NCBI GenBank assembly: GCA_002118135.1
Contig: BDIU01000135.1
Coordinates: forward strand, 62,001-126,000
Direction of reading: 5' to 3'
DNA: 64,000 nucleotides
Source of the DNA: Trebouxia sp. TZW2008
Lineage: Eukaryota > Chlorophyta > Trebouxiophyceae > Trebouxiales > Trebouxiaceae
Shown here: positions 12,902 through 24,838 of the stretch, one piece after another
Layout of the letters: each line of letters begins with the position of its first letter
Position numbering within the stretch: the stretch's first letter is position 1
The notes under the pieces: generated by a model
Database searches by the model: none
What the model saw: only the letters and a program-made list of their open reading frames with translations
Told to the model about the DNA's origin: nothing
Made by a program: the position numbers and the translations under genes

Positions 12902-14791
12902 GCGCATTAGGCGAGTGGCACCGTTGCGTGTTGTACTTGTCGACGCCAGACAACCAGCATGATCACAGAGCCGTTGACTGTTAACCGTGACAACTTACTC
13001 ACCAGCGAACCCGGACAGCGTGTGCTTTTTTGCTCGAGATGCAGAACCTGCGCGGCACTTGTGGCTTGAATGCTGTCAAGCTCGTGCGCCGCAGATTTCT
13101 TGAATCACACGCCAGCGCCGTGGTATAACTATAATTGTTTGCTGAATCGTCTTTTCACGTTTTCCAGGTGATGCCCGTCAGCCTGCCCTAGTATGACGGC
13201 TTGATCGCTATCGCTTAGAGATTTTGCGCGTGACCATGAAGCATAATCTGGCTTGATCCGGCTCATCTAAAAATCGCGTTCCGCCGACATAACTGATCAG
13301 CGGGATATTTGCATGCTTCAGCGGCTTCAGCCAGCCATACTGCAGCTTGCAGGTCTGCCGGCGCTTCGTCTATGCCGCCCTAGGATCGGACCTTCGTAAG
13401 ATGGCTCAAAATCTGTCATCGAAGACATTTTTTGCAACCATGAGTGCTGCTCGCCGCGCGACATGCCTGCTGATGTCTGTTCCACGGGAAAATTTCGCAT
13501 TCAATGTGCAATGTTACCCCACACGGCAGTCGCTTCCAGCCTTTTGCGCTCGACCTGGATCTCTGCTGACCCCCCTAAATATTCATGATTTCCTCTTTTC
13601 TTCTTCTTTGCAAATCATGCCGCAGCTAGACTGCGCAAGGCCGCCGTGTTGCCCTGACCCGCCTGCAGATGTTATTTGCTTCTTTGCTTTTCAAAAGCTA
13701 GGGCGGTTGAAGTCCTAGCTAGGCCTGTAGGCGACGGGCGGTAGTGACAGGGTGGTTGTTTGTTTGTTGATGGACAGCTAATGCATGCTAATTAATAACG
13801 TTATTGTGTCATCGCCCACGGCAGCTCCCCAAGAGCACTCACTTATGAAACCTGTAAAGCTCTCTCCCTCTCTGGCAACATTGTCAAGACTTTCACTCAG
13901 TGGGCCTTGACAATCATCATGAGCAATAAAGGTGCTCATTGTAGCACATGATGCAGAGCACCAACTTGCTCATGCTGATATTTTGTCCGTGAGGACAAGC
14001 TAGGACGCTAAGAAATGTTCTGGTCTTTCACATATATACATATATCTTGCCTGCACTTTTCCCCCTCACCACATGTGCTTGCAGTGCTGGGTAATCACAA
14101 GTCTGCTGGATGTGTTTAACTTAAGATTGCGACTGACGACAAGCTCTTGCATCACTGACAGAATGCGAATGCTTGAGGTTCCAAAGGAGTTGAATTTTAA
14201 CAGTCATTGACCGAAACAACAACAGGTTCGACACTGCCTTCATGAAATGCTTCATAGAATGCTTCATAAAATGCTTCATGAAAGGTACAGCAGCACATGA
14301 CAGTGGTGGTGATCACGTTCATGTGCTTTATGACACAAAACACAGGGTATAAAGCATGCTGTATACATGTATACACAGCACCAATCCAAGACCCTCATGG
14401 GCTTGTATGAACGCATAACTCTCTACAATCCTAGAGAACTTACTGTCATGACTGACATATAACATATGAGAACATTCTCATGCATGGACAGCACATTTGT
14501 GCAACAGGAAGTGATTGTTGCCTCATGTGTTTGCATGGCAGCCCTTTGCAAGCTGTGCCATGAGCTGTGCTGGGACGTAACGACCTGTACGTAGTCTGCG
14601 TGGTCCCTGGGGTGCTTCTCTAGTCGGCGGCTCCCTCTAAAACGACTATCTCTCGGTGGATCTGTACCTGTGTCTGGTTCAGCTGCTCTAACAACGGGAT
14701 CATTGGCTTTGAGATACGCGTTTACGCTGCTGTGATGATTCTGGAGCACTGTATATTGGTGCTTGAACAGCGCTCGGCTGATTCACAGCTG
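12902..14791. other. Intergenic region between the B-lectin promoter and the Myb gene 3' end
   Basis: I see no gene. Short open frames (13347-13718 +, 14423-14749 -) lack motifs. There is a roughly 14-base tandem repeat at about 14240-14285 (ATGCTTCAT repeated four times) and a (TA/CA)n stretch near 14030-14045. The lower part should include the 3' untranslated region of the minus-strand Myb gene. Confidence 0.5.
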
Positions 14792-17700
14792 TCAGCGCCG
14801 CAGCAGCCAACTGCTTTGCTGATGCACCTGCTGTTGGGTGCGCTGTAACTGCTGTTGCCTCTGCAGTGCATTGGGCTGAGATTTGATACCTGCAGTTGCT
14901 GCTGCAGTCTTTGCTGATGCGCTTGCTGTTGGCTGTGTTGTAGCTGCTGTTGCCATTGCACCATTGGTTTGAGTTTCAACACCATCAGTTGCTGCTGCAG
15001 TCTGTGTAGCTCTGGGAGGCTGGGCTGGTGCACCATTTGCTGCTGCTGCTGCTCTGGAGGTGGCTAACTGGTTATCTGGACTGACCCTGGGGCGTTTTCT
15101 GGGAGCGCTCCTGGTTTCCTCATGAGCCCTGAAATCAGCAAAGATGATACTCACAGTTTCATAAGAAATAGTCAGTGTACACACATGTGTTTGGGGCGCT
15201 CCTGGTTGAATTGTGAGCCCTGAAATCAGCAAAGATCGTACTCACACTTTTGCAAGATGAGCATCAGTCAGTGTACACATGTGTGTGTGGCATATCAGTC
15301 AAAACCATTTGCATTCATGACCATTGATGATACATGCAAGGTGATGTGCTGTGCGCTTAGGTTCTTCAAGAGACATGTGTCTGAGATGGCTGGCTTACTT
15401 GAGTTTGAGGTACTGCCAAGTGACATCATTGTCAGTTCTGCGATAACTTTTAGCAGCCACTATACTTGATGGCAGTAAGGTGACTCAAAATATTCCAGGA
15501 CCAACGCAAGATGCTCAAAAGCTTACTTGAGTTTGAGGCACTGCCGTATGGTATCATTGTCAGTTCTGCCAAAACATTTAGCAGCCACTGTACTTGATGG
15601 CAGTAAGGTAGCTCATCTCTCAATCCAATGGAAACGCAACAGCTTACTTGAGTTTGAGGTACTGCCGCGTGACATCATTGTCAGTTCGTCCAGGGAGCTT
15701 GGCAGCCACTTTCGACCAAAGGATGCTGCCGTCAGCCCTCTTCATCTGCTCTGCTTGCTCTGTCAGTACGGCAATCTCTTCTTCAGTCCATGGCTCACCT
15801 GTGCAATAGAACTGATTTTTCTAGCAGGTTGGTAGAAAGGACTTTGTTGAATGTGCAGAAAAGCAATTCCCAACCAAGGGATGCTGCGGTCACCCTGCTC
15901 AATCTAAGCTGCTGCTTCTGTCAGCGTCGCAATTACTTCTTCTATCCATGGCAATTACTTCTTCTGTCCATGGCTCACCTGTGCAATAAAACCATTTCTT
16001 CAAGAAATTGGGAAAAAGTTTTGACCAAACAATGTGAAGGAGCAACTGCAGCCCAAGGGATGCTGCTGTCATCCCTCTTGTTCTCAGCTGCTGCTTTTGT
16101 CAGCGTGGCAATATGTTCTTCTGATCATGGCTCACCTGTTGCAATCTTGCTGTGTAAATTGGACAACTGCATATGCTCCAAAGCAAAACACTGGGATGCG
16201 CCCACGCAAGTAAAAGGTACAACTTGCAGTCTGAAACCATCGGGTTGTTGCGGATGCTTGCAAGTTCTTGGAACATCAAATCGAAGCACATGCAAGTGTG
16301 CAAAGAATGTATTACTCAGAGGGGTACTAGATACTACTCCTATACCCCTACAGAACAGAACAAGAAGCTACAAGCCTTCAGCGAGAGTCACTGCGCTTAG
16401 TGCACAGATTGTCCAACGCATGTTGTATAAACATACGATATGTGTTGGACAAACGCATCACTGAAATGCATGGTAGGTCATGAAGTGCGCTGTATGCTTG
16501 AGTCAATGCATTAGACAGAACACGCAAAGATCGCAATCAATGGCATGAAGACCAGTCTGACGTTAGATTAGCGTCAAGTGGTTGGTGGAGTAAACTCTCT
16601 TTGTAAGGACACTTGACATAAGGATCGTCTCGATGTAAGGACAGCACCATTGGACACCAATCACTGCATTCTGACTGCAGTGTTCCCATTCAGTAATAAT
16701 AATTTATGTAAGGATTATTTTCTTGTTAACCAAAGCAATCGTTACAAAGAGGAGTCAGCGTACCTGCTTTGAGCTCAGGGTCCAACACATTGCACCAGCG
16801 CTCCCTGCATTGCACCTGAGAGCGTGTCCCTACAACTGCGGCAATCCTGCTCCACTTGCAGTGTTTTCTGTTTCCAACCACTGAAAGAGCCTGAAAGCCA
16901 CAGCAAGCAGCTTGATCAAGGCATACTGTGGTCTCAAAAGCTAAATCAGAAGATGACAATGCAGCGTTGCTTGCAAGACTTCATCAGCTGTCTGAAGTAT
17001 ACTTGTGCAATTATACATCCTTGCCTCAGTGAAGTGCCCACCTGACACTTTCCTGAGCAATGGATGAGTTATGCTGCGTGATGATGAATTTTGCAACATG
17101 CCTAGCAATGTTTGCAGCCTCAACAAGTACAGCGAGATGTTGACAACACAAAGGGAAGGTCTACTGTCAACGTGTGGTTGGTCACAGGAAGTCCGATGAG
17201 CCTATTCGGCTTCAGGTCTTGGACCCGGACTATAAATGTAATTGATTGATTGATTGATTGATTGAGTGATCATTTGATTGATTGATAGTGCATGCAGTGT
17301 GATGCATATGCCAAGTTGCATCGTCCTGTGAACAGGGCATTGCTGTACCTGAATCAGCAGCTGATCCTCTTCTTCACTCCACTTGCCCTTCCTCTTTGGC
17401 GTCATGTGATCCCTCCAATGAGAGGCAACCTGTGAACCGCATCCAGCTCAGACTAAACATTCATTATTTCGAGTTACAGGGAGATACCCATCCTTGCTCC
17501 GCACAAAGCTCATACATCTTTGTTGGCTGTCATTCTTTTAGTCTGGTGTTTCAAGTATGCAAACACATTGCTGTTCTCCCTATGATCCATCAGGAAGGTT
17601 GCATTAGCATGCAGCCAGCATCAGCACCAGCAACAGACTCAGAGTCTCTGTTTACAGGTTTGCAGTGGTGCAACTTGCTCCTACGCATAACTTTGCATTG

Positions 17701-20700
17701 CATGTGTTCAGCTCAGACTTCAGTTCTTATGCACTTGTATGGACCTGCTTAGCTCCATACACAGCATGTAGGACTGTGTGTACACTGTGTGTGTTCAGCT
17801 TGGACAAGCTTCCAGATTCAATTGTGCACGGATCATGTGAGAGACAACAAATCGACCTGCCAATAAGTACGGTGGCCACCAAAGCTCAGATGCCCTTACT
17901 TGTTCAACGATCTGCAGATCACATGAGGCACCACAGAGACGACCTGCTGCTGAGTAGACCCATGTAGATCCATGCATGTTGACAGCTGCTGCTCTTCATC
18001 AGCTGTGAACCTGTTGTGGGACAGGATCTCTCATGGACTTGTATGCAAGTCATGCGAAGGACAACAAGAGTGACCTGCTGGCAAATACGGTGGCCACCAA
18101 CATAGGCTGCACAGCAACTTTAGACCAGTTCTTGCCATGTAGACGCATTCCCCCCAGCAGCCGTTGCTCTTCATCACCGGCAAGTTTTGCCTGGGATGTA
18201 TTTTCTCATACACTTGTATGCAGACCACATGAGAAGCAACAGAAATGACCTGCTGGCGTGTGCGGTGACCACCAACATGGGCTGCAACTTCAGGCCAGTT
18301 CTTGCCATGCAACCGCATTCCTTCCAGCAGCCGTTGCTCTTCATCAGCTGTGAATCTGCCCTGGCCCAAGGTGCGCCGCTCAATGAGCTTGTAATGCATC
18401 ATGACAGCTATGGGTGTCCGGCCGCTGCCTAGGTCATTGGCAACCTGCTCCCACTACAACAGCATAAAATTCTAGTGCATGCGCAATCATGATTGTAGAT
18501 AAGAATTGGCAGGTCAATTTATTGCACAAGTGCAAAGGCGAGAAGACAATCTTTAGTGTTCAGCCGCTGCCTAGGTCAAAACAGCCTGCTCCACTGCAAC
18601 AGCCCACAATTTGAGTGCTTGCGCAATCTTAGTTGTAGATAGGAATGGGCACCTCAACTGAGTGCACCAGTACCAAGGTAAGCAGACAACCTTCAGTGTT
18701 CAGCCGCTGCTTAGCTCATTGGCAACCTGCTCTCACTGCACAAAAACCTTGTATCTGTGCGGTAATCTTTGCTCAAGTGCTGAGTTCATGCTTGCAGCAT
18801 ACAGGCTAAGAGCGTCTAGTCACTGCCTAGCTCATTGGCAACCGGCTACCACTGCAACAGCACAGTTCCGCAAAACTTTTGCAGTCGCATGAAATGCTTA
18901 GGCCATAGGGGCATCATGCTGGCTATGAGCTTTTGTTTGGTGCCTAGGTCACTCGCGAGCTGCTATGTTTGCATCCGAATGAAATGCATTTTCCTGTGCA
19001 GTCATGTGTGCATGAGTGCTGACACATAGCAAGACTGTAACGTCATTGACAGCTGTCAAGAATGTATCAACAGCAGAATTGATTGTATTTTGAAGATTAA
19101 TCTTTTGGTCTGCAAAAGCAAAATGATGGTGACGCTTACATTTCGCCTCTGGTTCTCGTTTGCTAAGTCCACCAACTGCTCCTCTTCAGCTTCAGTCCAT
19201 GGGGCATGACTGATGGTGGGGCAGCAGTAGTTGTGCCAGAAGATGCGATTCTCCTTTCCGTCAACGCTGTTTTTGGGTGTGACTTTCAGCTGCCAGAATG
19301 CGTCGTCCCAGCTGTTGATCTTGTCCAGAACTCCTGCACAATGACAAACAGCACTATTCAATTCATCTGTGCAGTCAGCCTTTGGTCTTAACAACAGCAA
19401 CTGTGCAAGCAACTTGATTCTCTGCATATGTGAGCAGCGTAGCAAAGCAGTAGGATGCATCATATGCTTACAGATATGTTTATATATGTATAACTACTAC
19501 AGATGACTCATGATGATTGACGTGTTAACACGCATACAATACAGACTACAATCAGTGCCAAGCAATATCAAGAAAGAGGTTTGCAGCCTTTCAAAGCTGA
19601 AAAGCCAGTACTTCCAAAAAGATGATGGTCACTGCAGCAATCAAGGGGCCTTGTACAGGTCAAACAGCCTGGAGACAACAGTGTAGACTCTGCTGCAAGA
19701 TGTAACTTGTCAAGCAGCAGCATCGACACAAGAGCATTGCCTGGTACGAAGATGAAGACATGTCTGCTACATACAGTGATACAGTAACAGTAATGACACT
19801 GACACTCAGAGCAACAAAATCAACATATATCACAGCGACAATCATCATTGCAAGGGTGATACCACTGATCAGTATCGCAGCACAACTCCCAGCACACATG
19901 CTAGGTTCATGGGGCACAAGTCTGCTTTCTGTGGCATCAAACACAATATGACAGAGTTCATCCCAATTTTTCATGGCTCCTGTCGAGATAGAAGCAAAAA
20001 GGGACTTTACCTTCAGAGTCAAGCGTCAAGGCATCAATGCGCGCCATCCTAGCATTCCAGTCTGCACTGGTGGCGCTGGGAGCTTGGCCTGCAATGTTCG
20101 CCGCCTCATACTCCACATTCTGCACACGCAGAACATTTCCTTAGTTGCTGTTGTCATCAATGCCGTTCAGAGTTTGGACCCTGAAGGTTTGATGCAAGGG
20201 TGAAGGCATCACTGCGCGCCATCCTGGCAATCCAGTCTGCGCTGGTAGCGCTTGGAGTGGCCAGCAGTGTTTGCCGCCTCATACTCAACATTCTGCACAA
20301 ACACAACATTGCTGTCGACAACAGCTGCACTCATGAGTGCTGCTTTGCTCCATGCTGATGTAGCAGCTCACAACATGAATGAGGGTAGGGCACCAAGCAA
20401 CAAGCACAGACATGTGAGAACATAAACAAACGCATGATTGCATTCTACGCACAATTGGCGTGAGTGGCGCAAGCACAAATGGACAACTATTGCAATCAAG
20501 GAGCTGATAGTCAGTCGCTGACACAACAACAGTTCATTGCATGAGTGCAGCCAGCACAGAACACATGAGTACAACAAGCAGGCAAGTGACAGATGCTTGC
20601 AGTGTCATGCTGACAGTACCTTGAGGACTGAAAGCTCATGGGTGCAACCAGCACAAGTACATGGCTGTAGCAAGCATACAAATGATTGACATTGGTGAAG

Positions 20701-22234
20701 TCATGCTGATGATACCTTGAGAACCAAGAGCACATGTTCCCTGAGCTCTGCAGAGGCCTGAGGAGACCAGTTGCGTGGATGGTCAAAGCGGTGTGGCAAG
20801 TATCTATAGTACGGCAGCAATGCTTCTGTTTCAGCATTGTACTTGGGAACGTAGTTGCCTTGCACCCAGAAGCGAGACGGCCCAATCTCCATTCGCCCGA
20901 CACTTTCAGGGTTTTCCCCTTTACCAGCACCTAAGTGAACAAAGTACATCAGTCGATCAATCAGTGCCTCAAAGAATGAAGCAACAAATGAACAAGCCAA
21001 TCAGAAAGACAGTGAAAAACTATTCTGAGATAAGGAAACAGGGTGGTCAAAAAGGCCAAGGCAACGTAAGGCACCTGTCAGGTCAGTCTTACAGCACAAG
21101 GTCACAAGTGTCCAGACAAGTGTGAGAACAGAGCATGTGAGCTGAAGTTGAGAGAGTTGTGCATTGTTGCACACAGTATCCTTCACGGCTCTACAGTCTT
21201 CAAAGATGGTGCATAGCTTATGAAGAGCGCAGTGTCACTGGTGCATGATGGCTGTTTGCTGCAAGTCAGTACTGTAAATATGCCACCCGTGGGTGTGGTG
21301 AGCTTGCACCACAGCAGGTGTTGCTAGGGCTGAGCCTGCTAGGAATGATTGTGTGACGACAATGCAAACACACACATTTGAATGACACAGAGAAGAGTTG
21401 TTTGACAGGCAACGACCTTGCAAGGTTGAGTACAACAGAGCAAGTTTGTATTTTCAACACTGCTTTGCACAGGCTGAGCAGCATGAGCATCAAGCAGTTG
21501 TCAATGCAGATGCTTGGGTGAGCATTACTTGGATTTGCTCTCAGCTGGCTGATGGAGAAGGCTTGTTTTGCATTCTCTTGCAAAAACAGCTCAATCTGCT
21601 CCTTGACAAGCTGAAGCTGATTGCGCATGGCGTCATTGGCTTCGATTGCAGCCTTGGTCGCATCGCGCTGAGCCGTCTACAAAGCGCTTGGTGTCAGAAA
21701 CACCAATGAGATGACATCACGGTAGGAGGTTCTGCCAGCAAATTTGGACTGGCGCACTCAAGCAGTGCATGCATCATTGACAGCAAGCAATGGCAGTTCA
21801 TACCAGCAACTCAATCTCGTCATATGGTGCGCCAGCAATCTCAGGTTGACTGCCATGATCAGCTTTGCCTGCGGTTCAGCGTGTCGTGTCAAACAGGCAA
21901 GAACTTAAGCATCACAATGACAGGGTGCGGCATCGAATTGTACCTGACCGCTGGTTTTTCGCGGCAGCGCGTGTGTTGTCATTTGCTGCTGGACTATTGC
22001 GCCTAGATGACGGTTCTGACTCGACCTGAAGGTGCAAACATCGAGCGTCGAGCTTGTGCATTCATGCACGGCCGCTGCGCCAGTACACAGCTTAGTCGTG
22101 ATCTTGTGATGGCTTACGGTCACGACTTGATATGCAGCTCCTAAAGTTTTTCTCAGACGCAGCAAGTCTGCGTCAAGCTCCGGTTCTGAGCCTGAGCTGG
22201 ACTCTGACGAGCTCATTTCAGCGAGCTGCACCAT
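14792..22234 (-). CDS. 4.5-repeat Myb protein, snRNA-activating complex subunit 4 (SNAPC4/MYB4R1) homologue
   Basis: SNAPC4 is the DNA-binding subunit of SNAPc, which recognises the proximal element of snRNA promoters for RNA polymerases II and III. Exons in gene order: 22234-22127, 21676-21529, 20930-20716, 20119-20011, 19333-19140, 18453-18250, 17429-17349, 16890-16764, 15798-15648, 15128-14792. All phases agree; the product is 557 residues. Order: acidic/Ser N-terminus, a coiled-coil stretch (about 40-85), a conserved block with RFWVQGNY, a half Myb repeat (SWDDAFWQL...IFWHNY), then four Myb repeats starting APWTEAEEEQ, GRFTADEEQR, GKWSEEEDQL and EPWTEEEIAV, and a basic APRKRPR patch followed by an Ala/Gln tail. 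The 4.5-repeat layout and the GSGRTPIAVM helix are characteristic of SNAPC4. The start could also be the ATG at 22216. The protein is short for the family. It shares a 665-base divergent promoter region with the GLG1 gene. Confidence 0.9.
15176..15250 (-). repeat. Decayed head copy of Myb-gene exon 10
   Basis: The acceptor and first bases of exon 10 (about 15104-15175) recur once upstream in gene orientation. TTTGCTGATTTCAG then GGCTCA is kept in both copies, but the upstream copy has lost the reading frame. The two copies differ by few bases, so the duplication is fairly young. Confidence 0.75.
15393..15600 (-). repeat. Two decayed tail copies of Myb-gene exon 9
   Basis: The end of exon 9 with its donor (about 15643-15710, plus-strand core TTACTTGAGTTTGAGG) recurs at about 15523-15590 and 15393-15460, both downstream in gene orientation. 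The copies keep a CTCAAACTCAAGTAAG-like donor but the upstream acceptor and half of the Myb repeat are missing, so they cannot replace the exon. Confidence 0.8.
15862..16140 (-). repeat. Two decayed head copies of Myb-gene exon 9
   Basis: The acceptor and start of exon 9 (GCACAG then GTGAGCCATGGAC) recur at about 15870-15990 and 16015-16140, upstream in gene orientation. Each copy extends to about the DGSILWSKV region and then changes into intron. One copy contains an internal 23-base echo. Both have stops or frameshifts. Confidence 0.8.
16583..16750. mobile_element. MITE-like dispersed element, copy A
   Basis: About 160 bases in Myb intron 8, bounded by CTCTTTGTAA at 16589 and its inverted counterpart TTACAAAGAG at 16742-16751. 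It is internally marked by repeats of TGTAAGGAC and TAAGGAT. It is similar in reverse complement to 47540-47705, sharing the TTCTGACTG core and the ACCAAAGCA...GTTACAA end. No coding capacity. A non-autonomous DNA transposon is the simplest reading; target-site duplications were not identified. Confidence 0.5.
17235..17285. repeat. (ATTG)n microsatellite
   Basis: About ten imperfect ATTG units inside intron 7 of the Myb gene. Confidence 0.85.
17820..18240 (-). repeat. Two decayed tail copies of Myb-gene exon 6
   Basis: Exon 6 is intact at 18250-18453. Degraded versions of its last about 120 bases with the donor lie downstream in gene orientation at about 18050-18190 and 17840-18010. The word GATGAAGAGCA and the CACCG...CAGCAGGTC end are recognisable, but the helices are frameshifted. 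Confidence 0.75.
18530..18965 (-). repeat. Four decayed head copies of Myb-gene exon 6
   Basis: Units of about 110-145 bases repeat the acceptor and first codons of exon 6 (gene strand TGGGAGCAGG...GACCTAGGCAGCGG). Copies lie near 18565, 18705, 18820 and 18945, all upstream of the intact exon in gene orientation. The copies have lost the WEQVANDL frame. Confidence 0.78.
20185..20300 (-). repeat. Decayed copy of Myb-gene exon 4
   Basis: An almost full-length copy of exon 4 (intact at 20011-20119) lies upstream in gene orientation. It opens with the same AATGTTGAGTATGAGGCGGC but has an early deletion and substitutions that shift the frame before the conserved DWNARMARID block. Confidence 0.8.
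20510..20690 (-). repeat. Decayed tail copies of Myb-gene exon 3
   Basis: The end of exon 3 and its donor (about 20701-20745) recur near 20605-20640 and again, weaker, near 20515-20550, downstream in gene orientation. Confidence 0.6.
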
Positions 22235-22899
22235 GTGTCACCACCCGTTTGCTCATCACAGCAGAGATGAAGCGTTGGCGGACGGTCCTTAAGTGCGCTC
22301 TGCAGATCGCTGCAACCAGTGCAAATGAGCTCCGCTCAAGCTCTGCTCTCTTCGGCTGCAAAAAAGCGCAAGCCGCGCGACAGTGTCACAGCACTAGCGG
22401 GCTATATTCACGCTGCTGTTCGAAGCTTCGGATTTGCCTTGACAAAGTTGATGTTCTCTGCAGCCTGCAGGGCGGTGCGAAACAAAGTTTTGATGCATGC
22501 ATAGGGCGAGAAATGAAACGGCCCTTGTAGCAGCTAGGAGATGGGGGGGGGGGGGGGTGCAAGGGGGGGGGGGGGGGGGGTTCACTAGGGGTTCCAGGTT
22601 AGGGTCGTCTTTTCTGAAGGAGAAGAAGAAGAACGGCTCCTTCTCCAGGAAAGCGGGGCCGTATGCGAAGTTACGCTCGTTGGACGCCGTCGAAATATGG
22701 AAGGACGCGCCAGTCTGTAAACTCAAGCAGTGCTCCCCTTGAACAGACTGATCTAGCATCGTAAACCACCAAGACTTCCATAGATGTCAAAGTCGGCTGC
22801 TTGAGCAACTGTCAATTTCGCTTAGTGGAATTTGCGTTGTCCGTGTTATGCTGTGCGCGGTTAAGATCTGCAGTGTTCAATAAAGCTGCCGCGCAACAG
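22235..22899. promoter_or_regulatory. Divergent promoter region of the Myb (SNAPC4) and GLG1 genes
   Basis: 665 bases between two start codons that point away from each other, so this must hold both 5' leaders and probably a shared promoter. It contains two G runs (22543-22557, 15 G; 22563-22580, 18 G) separated by five bases. A purine-rich stretch at 22619-22630 can pair through GGAGAAG with CTTCTCC at 22640-22646. I see no clear TATA box. Confidence 0.6.
22543..22580 (+). repeat. Twin poly-G tracts (possible G-quadruplex)
   Basis: Fifteen and eighteen consecutive G on the plus strand with only TGCAA between. The lengths may be affected by sequencing of homopolymers. Confidence 0.85.
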
Positions 22900-24805
22900 A
22901 TGGGAGTGCGCTTGAATAGCAGATCGCTGTTGACAATTGCAATTGGCCTCGCGCTCTTGTGCGGCAGCAGCAACGCAGCGCTCACTGCCGAGCTTGAAGC
23001 CGACCTGCAAAGAGCAGAGGCAATTCAGGAAGAACGACCTGTTGAGCCTGCAGACGTTGTCGTCACATCTCGGATCATCTCGTTGTCACCAGCCGCACAG
23101 CTTGCCAACGGCGACGGCGACATCTCGACCGTAGGCAAGTTTATGCTCAGACTTGACCAGGTGCTATCAGCGAAGACCCAAACACTTCTAGCGAGTAGCA
23201 AAGCCTGGTGCGTGCAGGGGACTGTGCTGGTGACATAGACACTTTCTGCTTTTCAGTCAAAGCGGGCCGTAGGCGCCTCGCAGACTGCTTGCAGAATCAA
23301 GTGGATATTCAGCAGGCAGGGAATGTTCAAGGTAGCAGTGTCAGCTTTACAAATTCTGTTGGACCAAATATGATCACGACCATTTCAGCTTGCTTTCTAT
23401 TGCTGACATGGGCTGTGCCTGATCACAGGCAAGGTTGTCAAAGAGGATTGCCTGTCAGAGCTAGCTGAGTTCCAAGCCGACCTAACAACAAATGTCAACA
23501 AAGACATCCCTCTCGGTAGGAGCAGCTTTGATGTTAGTGATCATGCAAGATCATTGCTTGACCAACTTTGACTTTCAAACTTGATGGTCATTTGTGCATG
23601 AGAGGATCTGGGACACCACTCACACCTAAGCTGATGCATATGCTGCATAATTTTGCACAGAATGTAGATTGCTGTTGCTGATACTGCTGCATCTGTTGTA
23701 AACTGCAGCCTGAGCTGTAGCTGCGCTGTAATTTGCCGACTATTTTTGACGTTGCCATCAACAACTGTGTCTGTGCTGCAGCGCTTGCCTGCAAACTGAA
23801 TGCAACCAGGCTGTGCCATGAAACAGTTGTGTCTGTGCCGCAGCACTTGCATGCAAAGTAGATGCAATCAGGCTGTGCCATCAACAATTGTGTTGGTGCT
23901 GCAGCACTTGCCTGCGAACTAGATGCAGCCAGGCTGTGCACTGACATGGCTGACGACATGTCGGAAGCTGCCATATCATCATGTTTATGGTGAGCAATAT
24001 CAGTGCATTCAATCCCTTGCTGTCATTTGATACACTGTCTGTTTTCTTGCTGTCATTGCAAACTAGCTTGACATTTGCAACATAGGAATCACAAACTAAG
24101 CTGTTAGCTTGGAAATGCTTAGATGCCTTGGCATGATTCGATACGCAGACCAAAAGCTGCTGCAGTTGTTCCTTGCTTTCATCACAACATGCCTAGGGTT
24201 CAAGTGCCCAGAACATGACAGGATCCTATAGCATAGCATGCACCTGCTTTGTCATGCCTGGAATAACACTTCCTGCGTGGAGTTGACCTGCCAGATGCAT
24301 GTGCAGGTCTATGCGGGAGCAGCTGTCATCAAATTGTTCAGCTGAGGTTCTGAACAAGCAGCAGCTGGTAAGCTTTCAGCAGCTCAACATCACATCTATC
24401 ACAATGCATGCGTCCTGTTTACACTGTATGCACTCTTGCTGCTGGCCAGGCCTTCAGTGCCATGGAAGGCTAATGGGCTGCAGCCTGACTTGCCTTCTTA
24501 TGCTTAATCGCACGCAGACGTGTGTGTTGCTGCGATGAGGACAATATTGCATGTGGAGCTACATTTGATCTGTTGTGAACCTCATGCGCAACAGTGCTGC
24601 ACAGCAGCCATGTGCTTGGTGATCAATGCCTTTCATTATGGCACAAGAATTTTGTAAGTTGTCTTAGTTGTTTTGTAAGTTGTCCACAGCTTACAAAAGT
24701 TTTTGTTCAGATCAACATGTACAGCAGACTTGCATAAGGGACTACTTTCAATGGGGCAATGGGTGGGTCAAACACCACCACCACCACCACCACCAGCAGC
24801 AGCAT

Positions 24806-24838
<33 letters not shown>

